Shown: in pieces, positions 33,683 through 42,181 of the stretch
How the letters are laid out: each line of letters starts with the position of its first letter
Numbering within the stretch: the first letter of the stretch is position 1
Source of the DNA: Nitrospira sp.
GTDB taxonomy: Bacteria > Nitrospirota > Nitrospiria > Nitrospirales > UBA8639
Direction of reading: 5' to 3'
Assembly (NCBI GenBank): GCA_024760505.1
Contig: CP058931.1
Coordinates: 1,250,001 to 1,314,000 of the forward strand
Length of the DNA: 64,000 bases
Made by a program: the position numbers and the translations under genes
The notes under the pieces: model-generated
Told to the model about the DNA's origin: nothing
The model's database searches: none
What the model saw: the letters and a program-made list of their open reading frames with translations, nothing else

Positions 33683-34921
33683 CTATCCTTTCCAGCCAAG
33701 TTCACGGGCCAGTTCCCATAAAAAAGAAGAAGAATCCATCACCAGTCCGACGGCTTGGAAGCTTCCACGGTCACTCAGCTTTGTGGGAACGGCGGGATTG
33801 ATGTCGACACAGACGGTAGGTACCGACGCCGGTAGCAAATTTCCAGTCGCCACGGCATGCAGGGTGGAGGCTACTAACAAGGCCAACCCCACGCCGGGAA
33901 TGGCCGCGCGCATGGCTTCCTGGGCTTTAATGGAATCGGTGATGACGTCCGGCAAAGGGCCGTCGTCGCGAATCGTCCCGGCCAATACCATCTGGACTCC
34001 CTGTCGGACGCAGGCCGCCATGATCCCTTCTTTGATGAGACCGCCTTTGACGGCTTGTTGAATGCTTCCCAGGGCCCGGACCCGATTGATGGTCCGAAGA
34101 TGATGCTCATGTCCATGGGGCACTGAACGGCCAATACCCAAATTATATCCCAGTGACGTTCCGTACAGGCTGGCTTCCATGTCGTGAGCGGCCAGGGCAT
34201 TCCCGCAAAAGAGCACATGGATGTATCCCGCTTCGATAATCCAGGCCAGGGCTTCCCGTCCTCCCGCATGGATGATGGCCGGACCACCCGCAAACAACAC
34301 CTTCCCGGACCCCTTGCCCTCTTTTCGTTGTTGGTGGATCGCCTTCATTCGCTTGGCCACATCGGCGATGATATGACGGTGAGGACGTTCGGAAGAAACC
34401 TGGGCTTCCATGAACCCGAACACATCCCGTTCTTTTGGTCGTTCCAGCGGAAACACTCGAACCCCTTTCCGCCCCGTGACGACCAGGTCGCCTTTTTTTA
34501 CCGAGCCCATTGAAACCATTTGCGCGGAAGGAGGGGAGGTCTTCAGCCTGATGGCTAAATCCATTTCGGGTTGCGGAACATCGATCCAATTTCCTTGCCA
34601 CCGGATTTGAGTGGCCAGATGAGAGGTCGCGTAAAAATCCTCCGGTAAAATTCCATCAGCCGGGGCCGGCTCAACCGTGCAGTCTTCCTCGGTCTCAACC
34701 ACTGCCCCGTGGGGCTGGATGGTTTTCAGGATTTCCTGTAGTAACTCCATCGTGGGAGCTTCAATCAGGATGGTGGCATGGGAAGTGTCCTCACGTCGGG
34801 TTCCCACGGTAACTTCCGAGAGGGTGAAGGTCCCCCCCAACATGACAATGTCATCCAGAACCTTCGCGAGGATCAGTGAATCAATGATATGCCCTTGGAT
34901 GGTGACGGATTGAACGATCAT
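33683..34921 (-). CDS. LOR/SDH-type (TIGR00300) ornithine cyclodeaminase-like protein
   Basis: The 412-residue protein has the LOR/SDH bifunctional-enzyme domain: an N-terminal ferredoxin-like part (VTIQGHIIDSLILAKVLDDI, FTLSEVTVGTR, SHATILIEA) and ADGILPEDFYATSHLATQIR. The nucleotide-binding part has VLFAGGPAIIHAGGREALAW, HVLFCGNALAAHDME and SLGYNLGIGRSVPHGHEHHL. In archaea and cyanobacteria this domain family converts ornithine to proline and ammonia. Here it is a separate gene upstream of the arginine dihydrolase-like gene, so the pair would take arginine to proline with release of ammonia. The start at 34921 has no evident ribosome site. It is divergent from a lipoprotein gene at 35143. 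Confidence 0.82.
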   Translation of the reverse strand: MIVQSVTIQGHIIDSLILAKVLDDIVMLGGTFTLSEVTVGTRREDTSHATILIEAPTMELLQEILKTIQPHGAVVETEEDCTVEPAPADGILPEDFYATSHLATQIRWQGNWIDVPQPEMDLAIRLKTSPPSAQMVSMGSVKKGDLVVTGRKGVRVFPLERPKERDVFGFMEAQVSSERPHRHIIADVAKRMKAIHQQRKEGKGSGKVLFAGGPAIIHAGGREALAWIIEAGYIHVLFCGNALAAHDMEASLYGTSLGYNLGIGRSVPHGHEHHLRTINRVRALGSIQQAVKGGLIKEGIMAACVRQGVQMVLAGTIRDDGPLPDVITDSIKAQEAMRAAIPGVGLALLVASTLHAVATGNLLPASVPTVCVDINPAVPTKLSDRGSFQAVGLVMDSSSFLWELARELGWKG

Positions 34922-35142
34922 GGTTTTATTTTACCATGAAATTCTGTAAAGACTTGATGAAAAAATCGCCTGGAGGTTATTGCTTCGCCGGACGGCGAAG
35001 AGGTGCTTGGAATAGCGTTCGCTCATGATGCCATGGACTATTCGGGCAGAACTTGTGAAGGAAACAGGAGAAGAATCATTCTCATGCGTTTTCTGACGGT
35101 GCTATACTAAGAGCATCGATCATTTTCCTGGGAGAACCAAAT

Positions 35143-35769
35143 TTGAAACAGTATCTTTATCCTTTTCTATTCAGTATTGGACTCGTCTGGGGTTGTGGCG
35201 GGCAGGCCCTGCAGACGACGGCATGGGCTTCTCCCGGCACGGATGTCTTTCAAGCCTTCACTCAACACATCGGCGCTCAAATCGGAAAAGATAAGCAGGA
35301 ATTTGCCATCGCCGATTCCTGTACGGTCTATTTTTATCAACTGTGGAACAAAAAAGCCCGGCCTGAGGTTGAGCGCATTCATTTCTCCCCTCTCTTAAGG
35401 ACAGGGCTTGATCTCGATTGTGTAAGGCTCTTTCCCGAGGGGTTGGAACAGGCCCGGGAAGCCTTTGGGAATTCGCAACAACTTCTCTCCCTCAGCCTGA
35501 CGTTTTATCAAATGGCCTTAGTGGGGGATGGAGATGATAACCAGGAATATAGTGCACACGAAATCCACGATCTGTTGGAAGCCTTTAGGCTACCGTTTCA
35601 AGAGGGACGACCCCTGGGAGGGTATATGAACGCCCTGACAAACCTGTTCGATAGTATTCGCAGGGATGTTCAATTCAAATACCTGATGGAGGGTATGCAG
35701 GTGTTGATGAACAAGGGGTATCGTTTTACCGAAGCTGATCAACGGGCATTGAATCAGGAGCTTAATTGA
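35143..35769 (+). CDS. lipoprotein of unknown function
   Basis: The start is a TTG at 35143 with GGGAG 8 nt upstream; 208 residues. The N-terminus is a lipoprotein signal (LYPFLFSIGLVWGC, lipobox LVWGC). The mature protein is helical, has cysteines in IADSCTVYFYQLW and GLDLDCVRLFPEG that may form a disulfide, and contains an acidic stretch DGDDNQEYSAHE. I do not recognise a family. It is convergent with the HEAT-repeat gene (stops 20 nt apart) and divergent from the arginine-degradation pair. Confidence 0.6.
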   Translation: MKQYLYPFLFSIGLVWGCGGQALQTTAWASPGTDVFQAFTQHIGAQIGKDKQEFAIADSCTVYFYQLWNKKARPEVERIHFSPLLRTGLDLDCVRLFPEGLEQAREAFGNSQQLLSLSLTFYQMALVGDGDDNQEYSAHEIHDLLEAFRLPFQEGRPLGGYMNALTNLFDSIRRDVQFKYLMEGMQVLMNKGYRFTEADQRALNQELN

Positions 35770-35790
35770 TGGGCATGCCGGGTAAAGCCC

Positions 35791-36426
35791 CTATCGGATT
35801 CGTTCCAAGGCTTCCCGGGACCGGCTGCGTACCGTCTGGTCCCAGTCTTCTTTCATCTTTTCTTCCAGTTTCGCCTTCGCATCTTGAGCCCGCATGCGGC
35901 CCAGAGCCAATGCGGCACAGGCTCGCACATGGGCATGGTCATCTTCCAACGCCCGAATCAACAACGGGATCGAGGCTTGATGTTTCAAGATTCCCAGGTA
36001 ACTGGCTGCCATTCCTCGTATGCGATGTTGTTTGTCACCAAGTGCCGTCTTCAATGTCCAAATAAAGAGTTCCGCCATCGGTTCGGCGACGGTCTCCAAT
36101 CCTTCGGCTTCAAATTGGTTCACTTCAATCAGGGTAAAGGCCAAATCCCGCCGTTTTTGGGCTGAAGGTTCTTTTTGAAAGCGTTGGAGGAGCCGATCAC
36201 GAAGCTGAAGACGTTCTTTGCGAGCGCGCCATTTTTTTGTGCCAACCCACACGCCTATCCCTAAGACAAGAACGCCTCCGAGTATGGGGAGGATCTCCTC
36301 GGTAATGTAATCCTGAGTGTCAAAGGTCAGATGATTCCAAATCCATATGCCTGCTACGATCAGGCCCAGCCCTAACAGGCCGATAAACGGATTGATGGAA
36401 CGGGTTGTTTCGGGTTGTGTGGCCAT
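35791..36426 (-). CDS. membrane-anchored HEAT-repeat protein
   Basis: The 211-residue protein has two N-terminal transmembrane helices (FIGLLGLGLIVAGIWIW and ILPILGGVLVLGIGVWVG). A basic linker with WRARKERLQLRDRLLQRF follows, then a C-terminal HEAT-like part (HRIRGMAASYLGILKHQASIPLL and HAHVRACAALALGRMRAQDAK). HEAT units usually bind other proteins, so this may be a membrane docking factor. The frame begins at 36426, close to the divergent MBL-fold gene at 36475, so promoters overlap. Confidence 0.78.
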   Translation of the reverse strand: MATQPETTRSINPFIGLLGLGLIVAGIWIWNHLTFDTQDYITEEILPILGGVLVLGIGVWVGTKKWRARKERLQLRDRLLQRFQKEPSAQKRRDLAFTLIEVNQFEAEGLETVAEPMAELFIWTLKTALGDKQHRIRGMAASYLGILKHQASIPLLIRALEDDHAHVRACAALALGRMRAQDAKAKLEEKMKEDWDQTVRSRSREALERIR

Positions 36427-36474
36427 ACGAAGTGTGGTTACCAGAGAGTATTTATTTTCCGGCAGGGTATAACA

Positions 36475-37245
36475 ATGAAGCTCACCATTCTAGGTTCAGG
36501 AACCAATATTCATCCTACCCGCGCTGCGGCCGGGTATGTATTCGAGACGGACCGGCCTATTCTACTGGATTTTGGTCCCAGAACGCTCTCAAATTTATTA
36601 CAAACCGGCATAGATCGCCATACGATTCAACACCTACTCTTTACCCATTACCATGCGGACCATTTTTCTGATTTTATTCCATTTTTCTTTGATGCCGTGT
36701 GCCATTCAAAGTTCGCGCAGGTTCGACCGGATCTCACGATTTATGGTCCGCCTGGGACTCAACGACTCTTTCGGACCATTTTCCGGACATTCCCCAATTT
36801 TTCGGGTTCCCCCTTTCGGGTGACCCTCAAAGAGGTCCATGATCGACCGTTTTTGATTGGCCGCACACAAATTACGCCCTTGCCCATGATCCATTCCGAG
36901 CAACAGATCTGTCTTGGGTATCGTCTTGAGTATCAGGGCCGGTCAGCAGCCTTTTCGGGAGATGCGATGGCCTCACCAAATCTGGTTCGCTTATGTCAGG
37001 ATGCTGATCTGGCCGTCTTGGACTGCTCTTTTTCGTCTCATCAACCAGGTGGATCGCATATGCATGCGGAAGAATGCGGAAAAGTCGCGGAAAAAGCCAA
37101 TATCGAAAAACTTGTTCTTTCGCATTTTTATGAGACGGCCGATCGGTCGAATGTCGTGGCTCAAGCCCGTCGATTTTTTTCAGGATCAGTCATTAAAGGC
37201 AAAGATCTTCAAGCCTTCCAAGTGGGGAGAGCATTGTCAAAATAG
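36475..37245 (+). CDS. RNase Z-like metallo-beta-lactamase-fold hydrolase
   Basis: I start at the ATG at 36475 because the conserved core begins directly there (MKLTILGSGTNIHPTRAAAG). The 256-residue protein has the metal motif FTHYHADHFSD, the substrate strand IYGPPGTQRLF, LGYRLEYQGRSAAFSGDAMA and LSHFYETADRSN, as in ribonuclease Z and ElaC-like or arylsulfatase-like MBL proteins. Whether it cuts tRNA precursors or a small ester is not decidable; the exosite arm of true RNase Z is not obvious. Its last 100 bp and the following intergenic DNA reappear, diverged, at 38112-38401 beyond a toxin-antitoxin pair. Confidence 0.85.
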   Translation: MKLTILGSGTNIHPTRAAAGYVFETDRPILLDFGPRTLSNLLQTGIDRHTIQHLLFTHYHADHFSDFIPFFFDAVCHSKFAQVRPDLTIYGPPGTQRLFRTIFRTFPNFSGSPFRVTLKEVHDRPFLIGRTQITPLPMIHSEQQICLGYRLEYQGRSAAFSGDAMASPNLVRLCQDADLAVLDCSFSSHQPGGSHMHAEECGKVAEKANIEKLVLSHFYETADRSNVVAQARRFFSGSVIKGKDLQAFQVGRALSK

Positions 37246-37486
37246 TGTGGGCTAATGAAGCGCATCTGGCCGAGGACCTGCCCCCCTATCTTTTTTTACA
37301 ATTGCCAGAACCTGCACTTGAAAGCCTCCAATAATTTGCCGCCTGCAAGTCAGTCAACCGAGCTGACGCCGGACCTTGCTGAACCATGCGAGTTGGGCCC
37401 GCCCTCCCTTGCCAGCGTCAGAACGATTCTATGAGCCGACTTGGGCTGAAATGGTTTGGGACGTTTTGCCGAAACAAAAGGGCCTC
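37141..37486. repeat. left arm of an imperfect direct repeat around the toxin-antitoxin pair
   Basis: This arm covers the last 105 bp of the MBL gene and about 240 bp of intergenic DNA. It matches 38112-38401 in segments such as CCATGCGAGTTGGGC, CCTTGCCAGCGTCAGAACGA and TTTTGCCGAAACAAAAGG. The right copy lacks about 55 bp in the middle. The part from 37330 looks like a dispersed intergenic repeat family. Confidence 0.75.
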
Positions 37487-37539
37487 ATGAACTGGACTCC
37501 TAGCTTGAATCGTAGGTTAACTATGGGTAGGATAATATC

Positions 37540-37767
37540 ATGTTAGATTGGTCATCGTGTCCAGTAGTTGAACGTGATCCTCAACGTGTGAGTGGAGTGT
37601 GGGTGTTTCGTGGCACCCGTGTCCCAGTCGCTACACTATTTGAGAATCTAGAAGACGGGGTAGAGATCAGGGAGTTTATCGCCTTGTTTCCTGGTGTTAC
37701 TCTTGAGCAAGTTCGCCTGGTTCTGGATCATGCTGCCAAAAGTCTCACTTCTCCCCAAGTTGTCTGA
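37540..37767 (+). CDS. DUF433 antitoxin-like protein
   Basis: The 75-residue protein is a complete DUF433 domain: a leading CPVVERDPQRVSGVWVFRGTRV, PVATLFENLEDGVEIREFIAL and FPGVTLEQVRLVLDHAA, a winged-helix DNA-binding fold. DUF433 proteins are the antitoxin partners of DUF5615/PIN-like proteins in type II modules. The TGA stop abuts the GTG start of the next gene, so translation is coupled. The pair lies as cargo between two copies of a resident sequence. Confidence 0.85.
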   Translation: MLDWSSCPVVERDPQRVSGVWVFRGTRVPVATLFENLEDGVEIREFIALFPGVTLEQVRLVLDHAAKSLTSPQVV

Positions 37768-38088
37768 GTGCGAATCCTTTTCGATCAAGGGACCCCTGTC
37801 CCTCTGCGCAGATTCTTAAACACGCATCAAGTAGAAACCATTTTTGAGCGCGGTTGGAGTACGTTAAAAAACGGAGAATTGTTAACAAGAGGTGAGGAAG
37901 AAGGCTTTGAAGTGTTCGTCACGACCGACAAAAATCTCTCTAAGCAACAAAACCTCTCTAGTCGGAAAATGGCTATTGTTGTATTATCTTCAACCAGTTG
38001 GCCTCGAATTCAAGCAGCCGTAGAATCTATTAATCAGGCTATCGAGACCATCCTGCCTGGAAGTTTGCACGAAGTACGCATCCCATAA
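37768..38088 (+). CDS. DUF5615 PIN-like toxin
   Basis: The start is a GTG directly after the antitoxin stop; 106 residues. It begins RILFDQGTPVPLRRFL, has FERGWSTLKNGELLTRGEEEGFEVFVTTDKNLSKQQ and ends with LSSTSWPRIQAAV. These acidic residues (FDQGTP, the ELL/EEEG and TTDKNL positions) are the PIN-like DUF5615 active-site pattern, expected to be a metal-dependent RNase. It is complete and probably functional as a type II module with the DUF433 protein; activity is inferred from the family. Confidence 0.85.
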   Translation: MRILFDQGTPVPLRRFLNTHQVETIFERGWSTLKNGELLTRGEEEGFEVFVTTDKNLSKQQNLSSRKMAIVVLSSTSWPRIQAAVESINQAIETILPGSLHEVRIP

Positions 38089-38111
38089 AGATAACGAATG
38101 CGTCATGGGCG

Positions 38112-38401
38112 CGATTGGTCCAAGGTTTTGGCTCAAACCCGACGATTTTTCGATCCATCATCAAAGGCAAGATCTTCAAACCTTGCAAAGTCGGGAAAGC
38201 TTCCCAGGTTGTCTAGATTTGAAGACAATCCTATGCCCCACCGCCTGCATGTCGGCCAATCGGTCTGACGCTCAAACCAAGGGCGGACCTTGTCTGAGCC
38301 ATGCGAGTTGGGCCGCCCCTCCCTTGCCAGCGTCAGAACGAATCCATGTGCCGACTTGGGTGGAAATGGTTTTGGGTCCTTTTGCCGAAACAAAAGGCCT
38401 G
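38112..38401. repeat. right arm of the direct repeat: MBL-gene remnant plus intergenic repeat
   Basis: The first 90 bp read as a broken C-terminus of the MBL-fold protein (DWSKVLAQTRRFF, then in another frame IIKGKIFKPCKVGKA). The rest matches the sequence after the intact MBL gene. Short open frames across this repeat on both strands are not genes. Confidence 0.75.
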
Positions 38402-38423
38402 TCCTGGGTAACGCCGAAGGAAC

Positions 38424-38457
38424 CTTGGCCGCCGGGCCGAAAGCCGGCCCGGCCAAG
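38424..38457. terminator. GC-rich hairpin
   Basis: GCCGGGCC and GGCCCGGC form an 8-bp stem with loop GAAAGCC, extended by CTTG/CAAG around a GCC bulge. It follows the right repeat arm and precedes the convergent SirB1-like gene. It may end transcription of the toxin-antitoxin pair. Beyond it, to 38576, I see nothing. Confidence 0.4.
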
Positions 38458-38576
38458 TACCAAGGGCAAACATTAAAACATGAAGTAGAAGAAAATTGTG
38501 AGGCTGATAAGACTCTCGACAACAGATTTGAATCCGTTAGGAAGCTAATGTACCAAACGGATATGGCCGGTAGGGG

Positions 38577-39488
38577 CTAGAGCGAAGGATCCTCATCTTC
38601 GGAAGATTCCTGCAGGATTTGAAGCAGGGTCTCTACCCGCTTCGTCATGGGATTCTGTTGCTCCCGTTCATAAATACTCAATAGGTTTCGGAGCATACGG
38701 GCAAGAATCAGTCGTGTCGGACTCTTTTCCAAAAACTCAGGAGAATAGTCCAAACCGGATGCGGTAATAAATTGTTCACAGTCTTGTTCCCGTAAAAATG
38801 CCCCACCGTTAAAACAATCCACAAATTGCGGAATCGGCTCTCCTTCAATCTTCACCAGGAAATGTCCCGGCATTCCGACCCCGGAGAGGGGCAAATTCAA
38901 ACGGTTTCCCACAAACACGTAGAGGGCCGAGAGAGAGATGGGGATCCCCTGCCGGGATTCGATGACCCGATGCAGATAGCTATTGTCGGGGTCATGGTAA
39001 TGGATGCGATTGCCGGAAAATCCCTTGTCTTTAAAGAGAAACGCGCTGAGGAGTCTGGCGACTTTTCCAGGCGCAGAACCTTCGGAATGCCATTTCTTGC
39101 GAAATTCTTCCGTGAGCTGATCGAGGCACTGCTGATAATGGGGAATATCGACATCCGGGTAGGCGATCTTGGCGATGAGGAACGCTCCCTGTTCCCAATC
39201 CATCTGTCGGGAGCAATGGGTAACAAACGTGCTGAATTCCTCTTTGAGTTGCTCAAAAAGAATTTCATCTTTGACAAAAGCGACCCGGGATTCCAAGGCC
39301 GTATCATCTGCGCCGGCTTTTTCCAAAAACGGTAAGGCTGAGGGCCCGATACGGACGAATTCGTGCTGTATTGTCTTGGCGACTTGTTCGTTGGGGTCGG
39401 ACAGCAAACGAAGCAAAGCCTGAATTTTTGTCTCCGAAGGTGAGTGCAAGAAAGTTCGTCCCGGGTATATACGACAACGCCTCCCCAA
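38577..39488 (-). CDS. SirB1-type transglutaminase-like/TPR protein
   Basis: The frame gives up to 303 residues. It opens with a helical, HEAT-like part (KIQALLRLLSDPNEQVAKTI) and then the SirB1 domain: FLFKDKGFSGNRIHYHDPDN, SYLHRVIESRQGIPISLSAL, LPLSGVGMPGHFLVKIEG and FVDCFNGGAFL. It ends with a TPR-like helix pair (ARMLRNLLSIYEREQQ). The family is widespread; its members resemble transglutaminase-core proteins, but their activity is not known. The start is uncertain: TTG at 39488 lies inside a hairpin (ACGCCTC/GAGGCGT, 39477-39502), and a second TTG at 39449 precedes the conserved part. Neither has a good ribosome site. Confidence 0.8.
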   Translation of the reverse strand: MGRRCRIYPGRTFLHSPSETKIQALLRLLSDPNEQVAKTIQHEFVRIGPSALPFLEKAGADDTALESRVAFVKDEILFEQLKEEFSTFVTHCSRQMDWEQGAFLIAKIAYPDVDIPHYQQCLDQLTEEFRKKWHSEGSAPGKVARLLSAFLFKDKGFSGNRIHYHDPDNSYLHRVIESRQGIPISLSALYVFVGNRLNLPLSGVGMPGHFLVKIEGEPIPQFVDCFNGGAFLREQDCEQFITASGLDYSPEFLEKSPTRLILARMLRNLLSIYEREQQNPMTKRVETLLQILQESSEDEDPSL

Positions 39489-39537
39489 AGAAAAAGAGGC
39501 GTCCCATCGAAGAGTTTATAATGTGGTAAAACGGCTG

Positions 39538-40317
39538 TTAGCCGACCGAGCGCCTGAACGCGCGGGCACCCCCATAGAGACATAGGGCATCAAAGAGGGC
39601 GAGGACTCCAAGGGCGATAGCTACCTGAGGGAGCGCCTCGCTCCAACCGGTAAGAATCAACGGCCGAATGGCATCAATGACCCAGGTCATCGGATTGAAA
39701 AATGCCAGTGATTTCATCCAACCCGGCATTGCCGCTAATGGTACGAGCGCGGAACTGAGAAAGATCATCGGGAGCGAAAGGAAGCCCAACACCGAGAAGA
39801 AATCTCCATGACTTTTCACCGAAAATGCCATGGCCATGGAAATGGCGGTGAGTCCGACACCAAACAGCATGCCGATCACCAGAATGAGTGCGATCCCTAA
39901 TATCCCGGTTTCCGCACTCACCCCGAATAAAAAAGCCACGCCCAGAATAACCAGAATTTGCATGGCGGTGATGGCCATCACAAATAGGAACCGGCTAAGG
40001 ATCACGGACGATCGTCTGATGGGAGTCGCCATCAGTCGTTCCAGAAACCCGTTTTCTTTATCAAATAGTAAGTCGACGCCACCGGCCAGCCCGTTATTGA
40101 GCACGGTCATCACGACAACGCCGGCTGCAAGAAAACTCATGTAATTCGGGGCTTGAACGACCTGTATATCGGCTGCTCGCTGAAACAGGTTGCCGAAAAA
40201 GATGAGCCAAAACAGCATGGGTTGGATCAGCGTAAACAACATACTGAACTTTTCCCGGCTCAATCGCTTGACCCATCGATTGGTCAGGGCAAGTACCTCT
40301 TGAATTTGCTCATTCAT
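39538..40317 (-). CDS. ABC-2 type exporter permease (DrrB-like)
   Basis: The start is placed at 40317 (ATG, AAAGG nearby), giving 259 residues with six predicted membrane helices. Examples are LFTLIQPMLFWLIFFGNLF, YMSFLAAGVVVMTVLNNGLA, VMAITAMQILVILGVAFLFGV and FGVGLTAISMAMAFSV. The signature MATPIRRSSVILSRFL between helices 2 and 3, and FFNPMTWVIDAIRPL near the end, are typical of ABC-2/DrrB permeases. It lies 43 bp after the ATPase gene on the same strand. The pair should export a lipid-like or drug-like molecule, or assemble an envelope component; the substrate cannot be told. Confidence 0.9.
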   Translation of the reverse strand: MNEQIQEVLALTNRWVKRLSREKFSMLFTLIQPMLFWLIFFGNLFQRAADIQVVQAPNYMSFLAAGVVVMTVLNNGLAGGVDLLFDKENGFLERLMATPIRRSSVILSRFLFVMAITAMQILVILGVAFLFGVSAETGILGIALILVIGMLFGVGLTAISMAMAFSVKSHGDFFSVLGFLSLPMIFLSSALVPLAAMPGWMKSLAFFNPMTWVIDAIRPLILTGWSEALPQVAIALGVLALFDALCLYGGARAFRRSVG

Positions 40318-40360
40318 GGAAAAACCTTTCGAGAACAGTGAAAATCTACAGGATAAGATC

Positions 40361-41335
40361 TTAGGTCGTGGGTTCAGAGGGTTGGTCTTTGAGGGACCGG
40401 CCTGTGTGTGCCACAAACACGTCGTCTAGCCTCGGCCGATGATATTCGATTCCATCGAGGAGACATCCTACTCGATTTGTGGCCTCGAGAATAGCAGGCA
40501 ATGCCTTCTCGGGAGCATCGACGCGGATATCAAGCCCTTGTGGAGTGGGACGAATCGCACGCACGAAGGGCAAGGCTTTTAAGGCGGTTGAGAGGGTTTC
40601 AATAACCTGAGGCTGAGGGTCGCCTAGAGTGAGCCAGACGCCATCGCCACCCAAGCTGGCCTTTAAATCCTTTGGAGAGCCAATGGCGCGGATTTCTCCC
40701 CGGTCGATGATGGCAATTCGATCACAAAGCTGGTCGGCTTCATCCAGGTAATTGGTGGTCATGACGATGGTCATCCCCTGCTCGCGCAATTGCCGCAGGT
40801 ATTGCCAGATATTGAGGCGGCTTTGAACGTCAAGCCCGAGGGTGGGTTCGTCCAAAAAGAGTACCTTGGGATTGGGCAATAAACCGCAGGCAATATCCAA
40901 TTTGCGTTTCATCCCACCGGAATATCCTTTGGCCACGCGATCGGCATGTTCTTCCAGATCGACCAGCTTCAGGAGCGATGCAATCCTGGTGAGGGCTTCA
41001 TTCTTTGGGAGATGATAGAGATCCGCAAGCAACAGCAGATGCTCCCGACCGGTAAGAAAACGGTCGATAGCCCGTTCCTGCGGAACGTAGCCGATCATCC
41101 GTCGAATGGTATCGGCTTCTTTGGCGACATCATGTCCGAAAATGGTTGCGGACCCGGACGTGGGACTGAGGGTCGTAATTAAAATTCGAAGCGTGGTACT
41201 TTTTCCTGCCCCGTTGGGTCCAAGAAGGCCAAAAATTTCTCCTTTCATGACGGAGAGGGAAAGATTCTTCACCGCAGTCACGGTGTCGTAGGTTTTCCCC
41301 AGCCCTTTAACCTCAATGGCAACGGCATCAGACAT
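40361..41335 (-). CDS. ABC transporter ATPase (DrrA-like)
   Basis: The 324-residue protein has Walker A GPNGAGKST, the Q-loop in YVPQERAID, the signature YSGGMKRKLDIACGL, Walker B VLFLDEPTLGLD and the H-loop replaced by TTNYLDEA (Asn instead of His). The C-terminal extension (LPFVRAIRPTPQGLDIRV, YHRPRLDDVFVAHTGRSL) is typical of DrrA-like export ATPases. It begins 5 nt after the LON-domain gene stop and precedes the permease, so LON-domain protein, ATPase and permease form one operon. Confidence 0.92.
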   Translation of the reverse strand: MSDAVAIEVKGLGKTYDTVTAVKNLSLSVMKGEIFGLLGPNGAGKSTTLRILITTLSPTSGSATIFGHDVAKEADTIRRMIGYVPQERAIDRFLTGREHLLLLADLYHLPKNEALTRIASLLKLVDLEEHADRVAKGYSGGMKRKLDIACGLLPNPKVLFLDEPTLGLDVQSRLNIWQYLRQLREQGMTIVMTTNYLDEADQLCDRIAIIDRGEIRAIGSPKDLKASLGGDGVWLTLGDPQPQVIETLSTALKALPFVRAIRPTPQGLDIRVDAPEKALPAILEATNRVGCLLDGIEYHRPRLDDVFVAHTGRSLKDQPSEPTT

Positions 41336-41340
41336 GTGTG

Positions 41341-42000
41341 TTATCCTTGTGCCGTTCGAAGATCGGCAAGTTTAAAGCGGATTAGATCAATCAGGCGGCG
41401 AGCTTGCTGGATGAGATGGCCGGATTCAAGTAAAAATTGTTTTTCCACGGGTGACAAATCAAGACCGGCTGAAAGGTTATGAACAAGAATGGAATCGGTG
41501 AGTTTGCCAGAAGCGATCACCTGACACAACTCATGAGCCTTTTTCCAGGTCAAATATTCTTGGGTAATTTGCTCCAGATTAATGCGGGTTTCGGTGTCCA
41601 GGGAGGGTGCCCCCTTTTGCGCATTCGGAATAATTCGTGCTTGGCGGTAGGGCGTCGAGACCTCCTGCTCTTCAAAGGTACATCGCTGAAGGCCTTGCAA
41701 CACAATGTTAAACCGACCGTCAGCCAGTTTGTGTGAGCTGATAATTCGCCCCACGCATCCGATGGGATAAATCGGGGGATCCGCCTCGTACTCATCTTCC
41801 CAACCGTCCTTGAGCAAGGCCATGCCAATGCAATCTCCCTGACCGGATGCGTTATGCACCATTTCCCGGTAACGGGGTTCAAAGATGTGTAGTGGCAAAT
41901 AGGTTTCAGGGAAAAACACGACGTTGGGCAGTGGAAAAATTGGCACGCTGTCCGGTATCGGAAATTTGCCGAATTCGGCTGATGGAAAATCTGAAGGCAT
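41341..42000 (-). CDS. LON substrate-binding-domain protein
   Basis: The 219-residue protein (from the ATG at 42000) is a stand-alone LON N-terminal domain: VPIFPLPNVVFFPETYLPLHI, FEPRYREMVHNA, IYPIGCVGRIISSHKLADGR, FNIVLQGLQRCTFEEQE and a C-terminal helical bundle (FLLESGHLIQQARRLIDLI). It has no ATPase or protease domain. Such proteins are common beside core genes and may bind unfolded substrates; their job is not settled. The frame is open to 42090, but the added residues do not fit the family. It overlaps the regulatory region of the divergent CrtC/AttH-like gene. Confidence 0.83.
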   Translation of the reverse strand: MPSDFPSAEFGKFPIPDSVPIFPLPNVVFFPETYLPLHIFEPRYREMVHNASGQGDCIGMALLKDGWEDEYEADPPIYPIGCVGRIISSHKLADGRFNIVLQGLQRCTFEEQEVSTPYRQARIIPNAQKGAPSLDTETRINLEQITQEYLTWKKAHELCQVIASGKLTDSILVHNLSAGLDLSPVEKQFLLESGHLIQQARRLIDLIRFKLADLRTAQG

Positions 42001-42181
42001 AGGGTACGATAGCGGAGAATTTTCGGGAAAGTCAACGTAATATAGTGACTCACAGGAGTTCAGTAAACTGGGGAAATCCTTGCCTGCCAAGGGATTTGTC
42101 CGCTATGTAAGGTCGTGGTATAAACGGAAACATGAACTGGACGAAGGCCTTCACCCACGCGACAGTTTTGCAGGTCTGGAG

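Noticed and set aside
34983..35000. Perfect hairpin CTTCGCCG-GA-CGGCGAAG
   Set aside because: The loop is only two bases, there is no T tract, and it lies in a divergent intergenic region where no terminator is expected. A function cannot be supported.
38105..38580. Several frames of 65-129 codons on both strands between the toxin gene and the SirB1-like gene
   Set aside because: They fall in a duplicated MBL remnant and an intergenic repeat. The second copy at 37330-37486 does not keep the frames.
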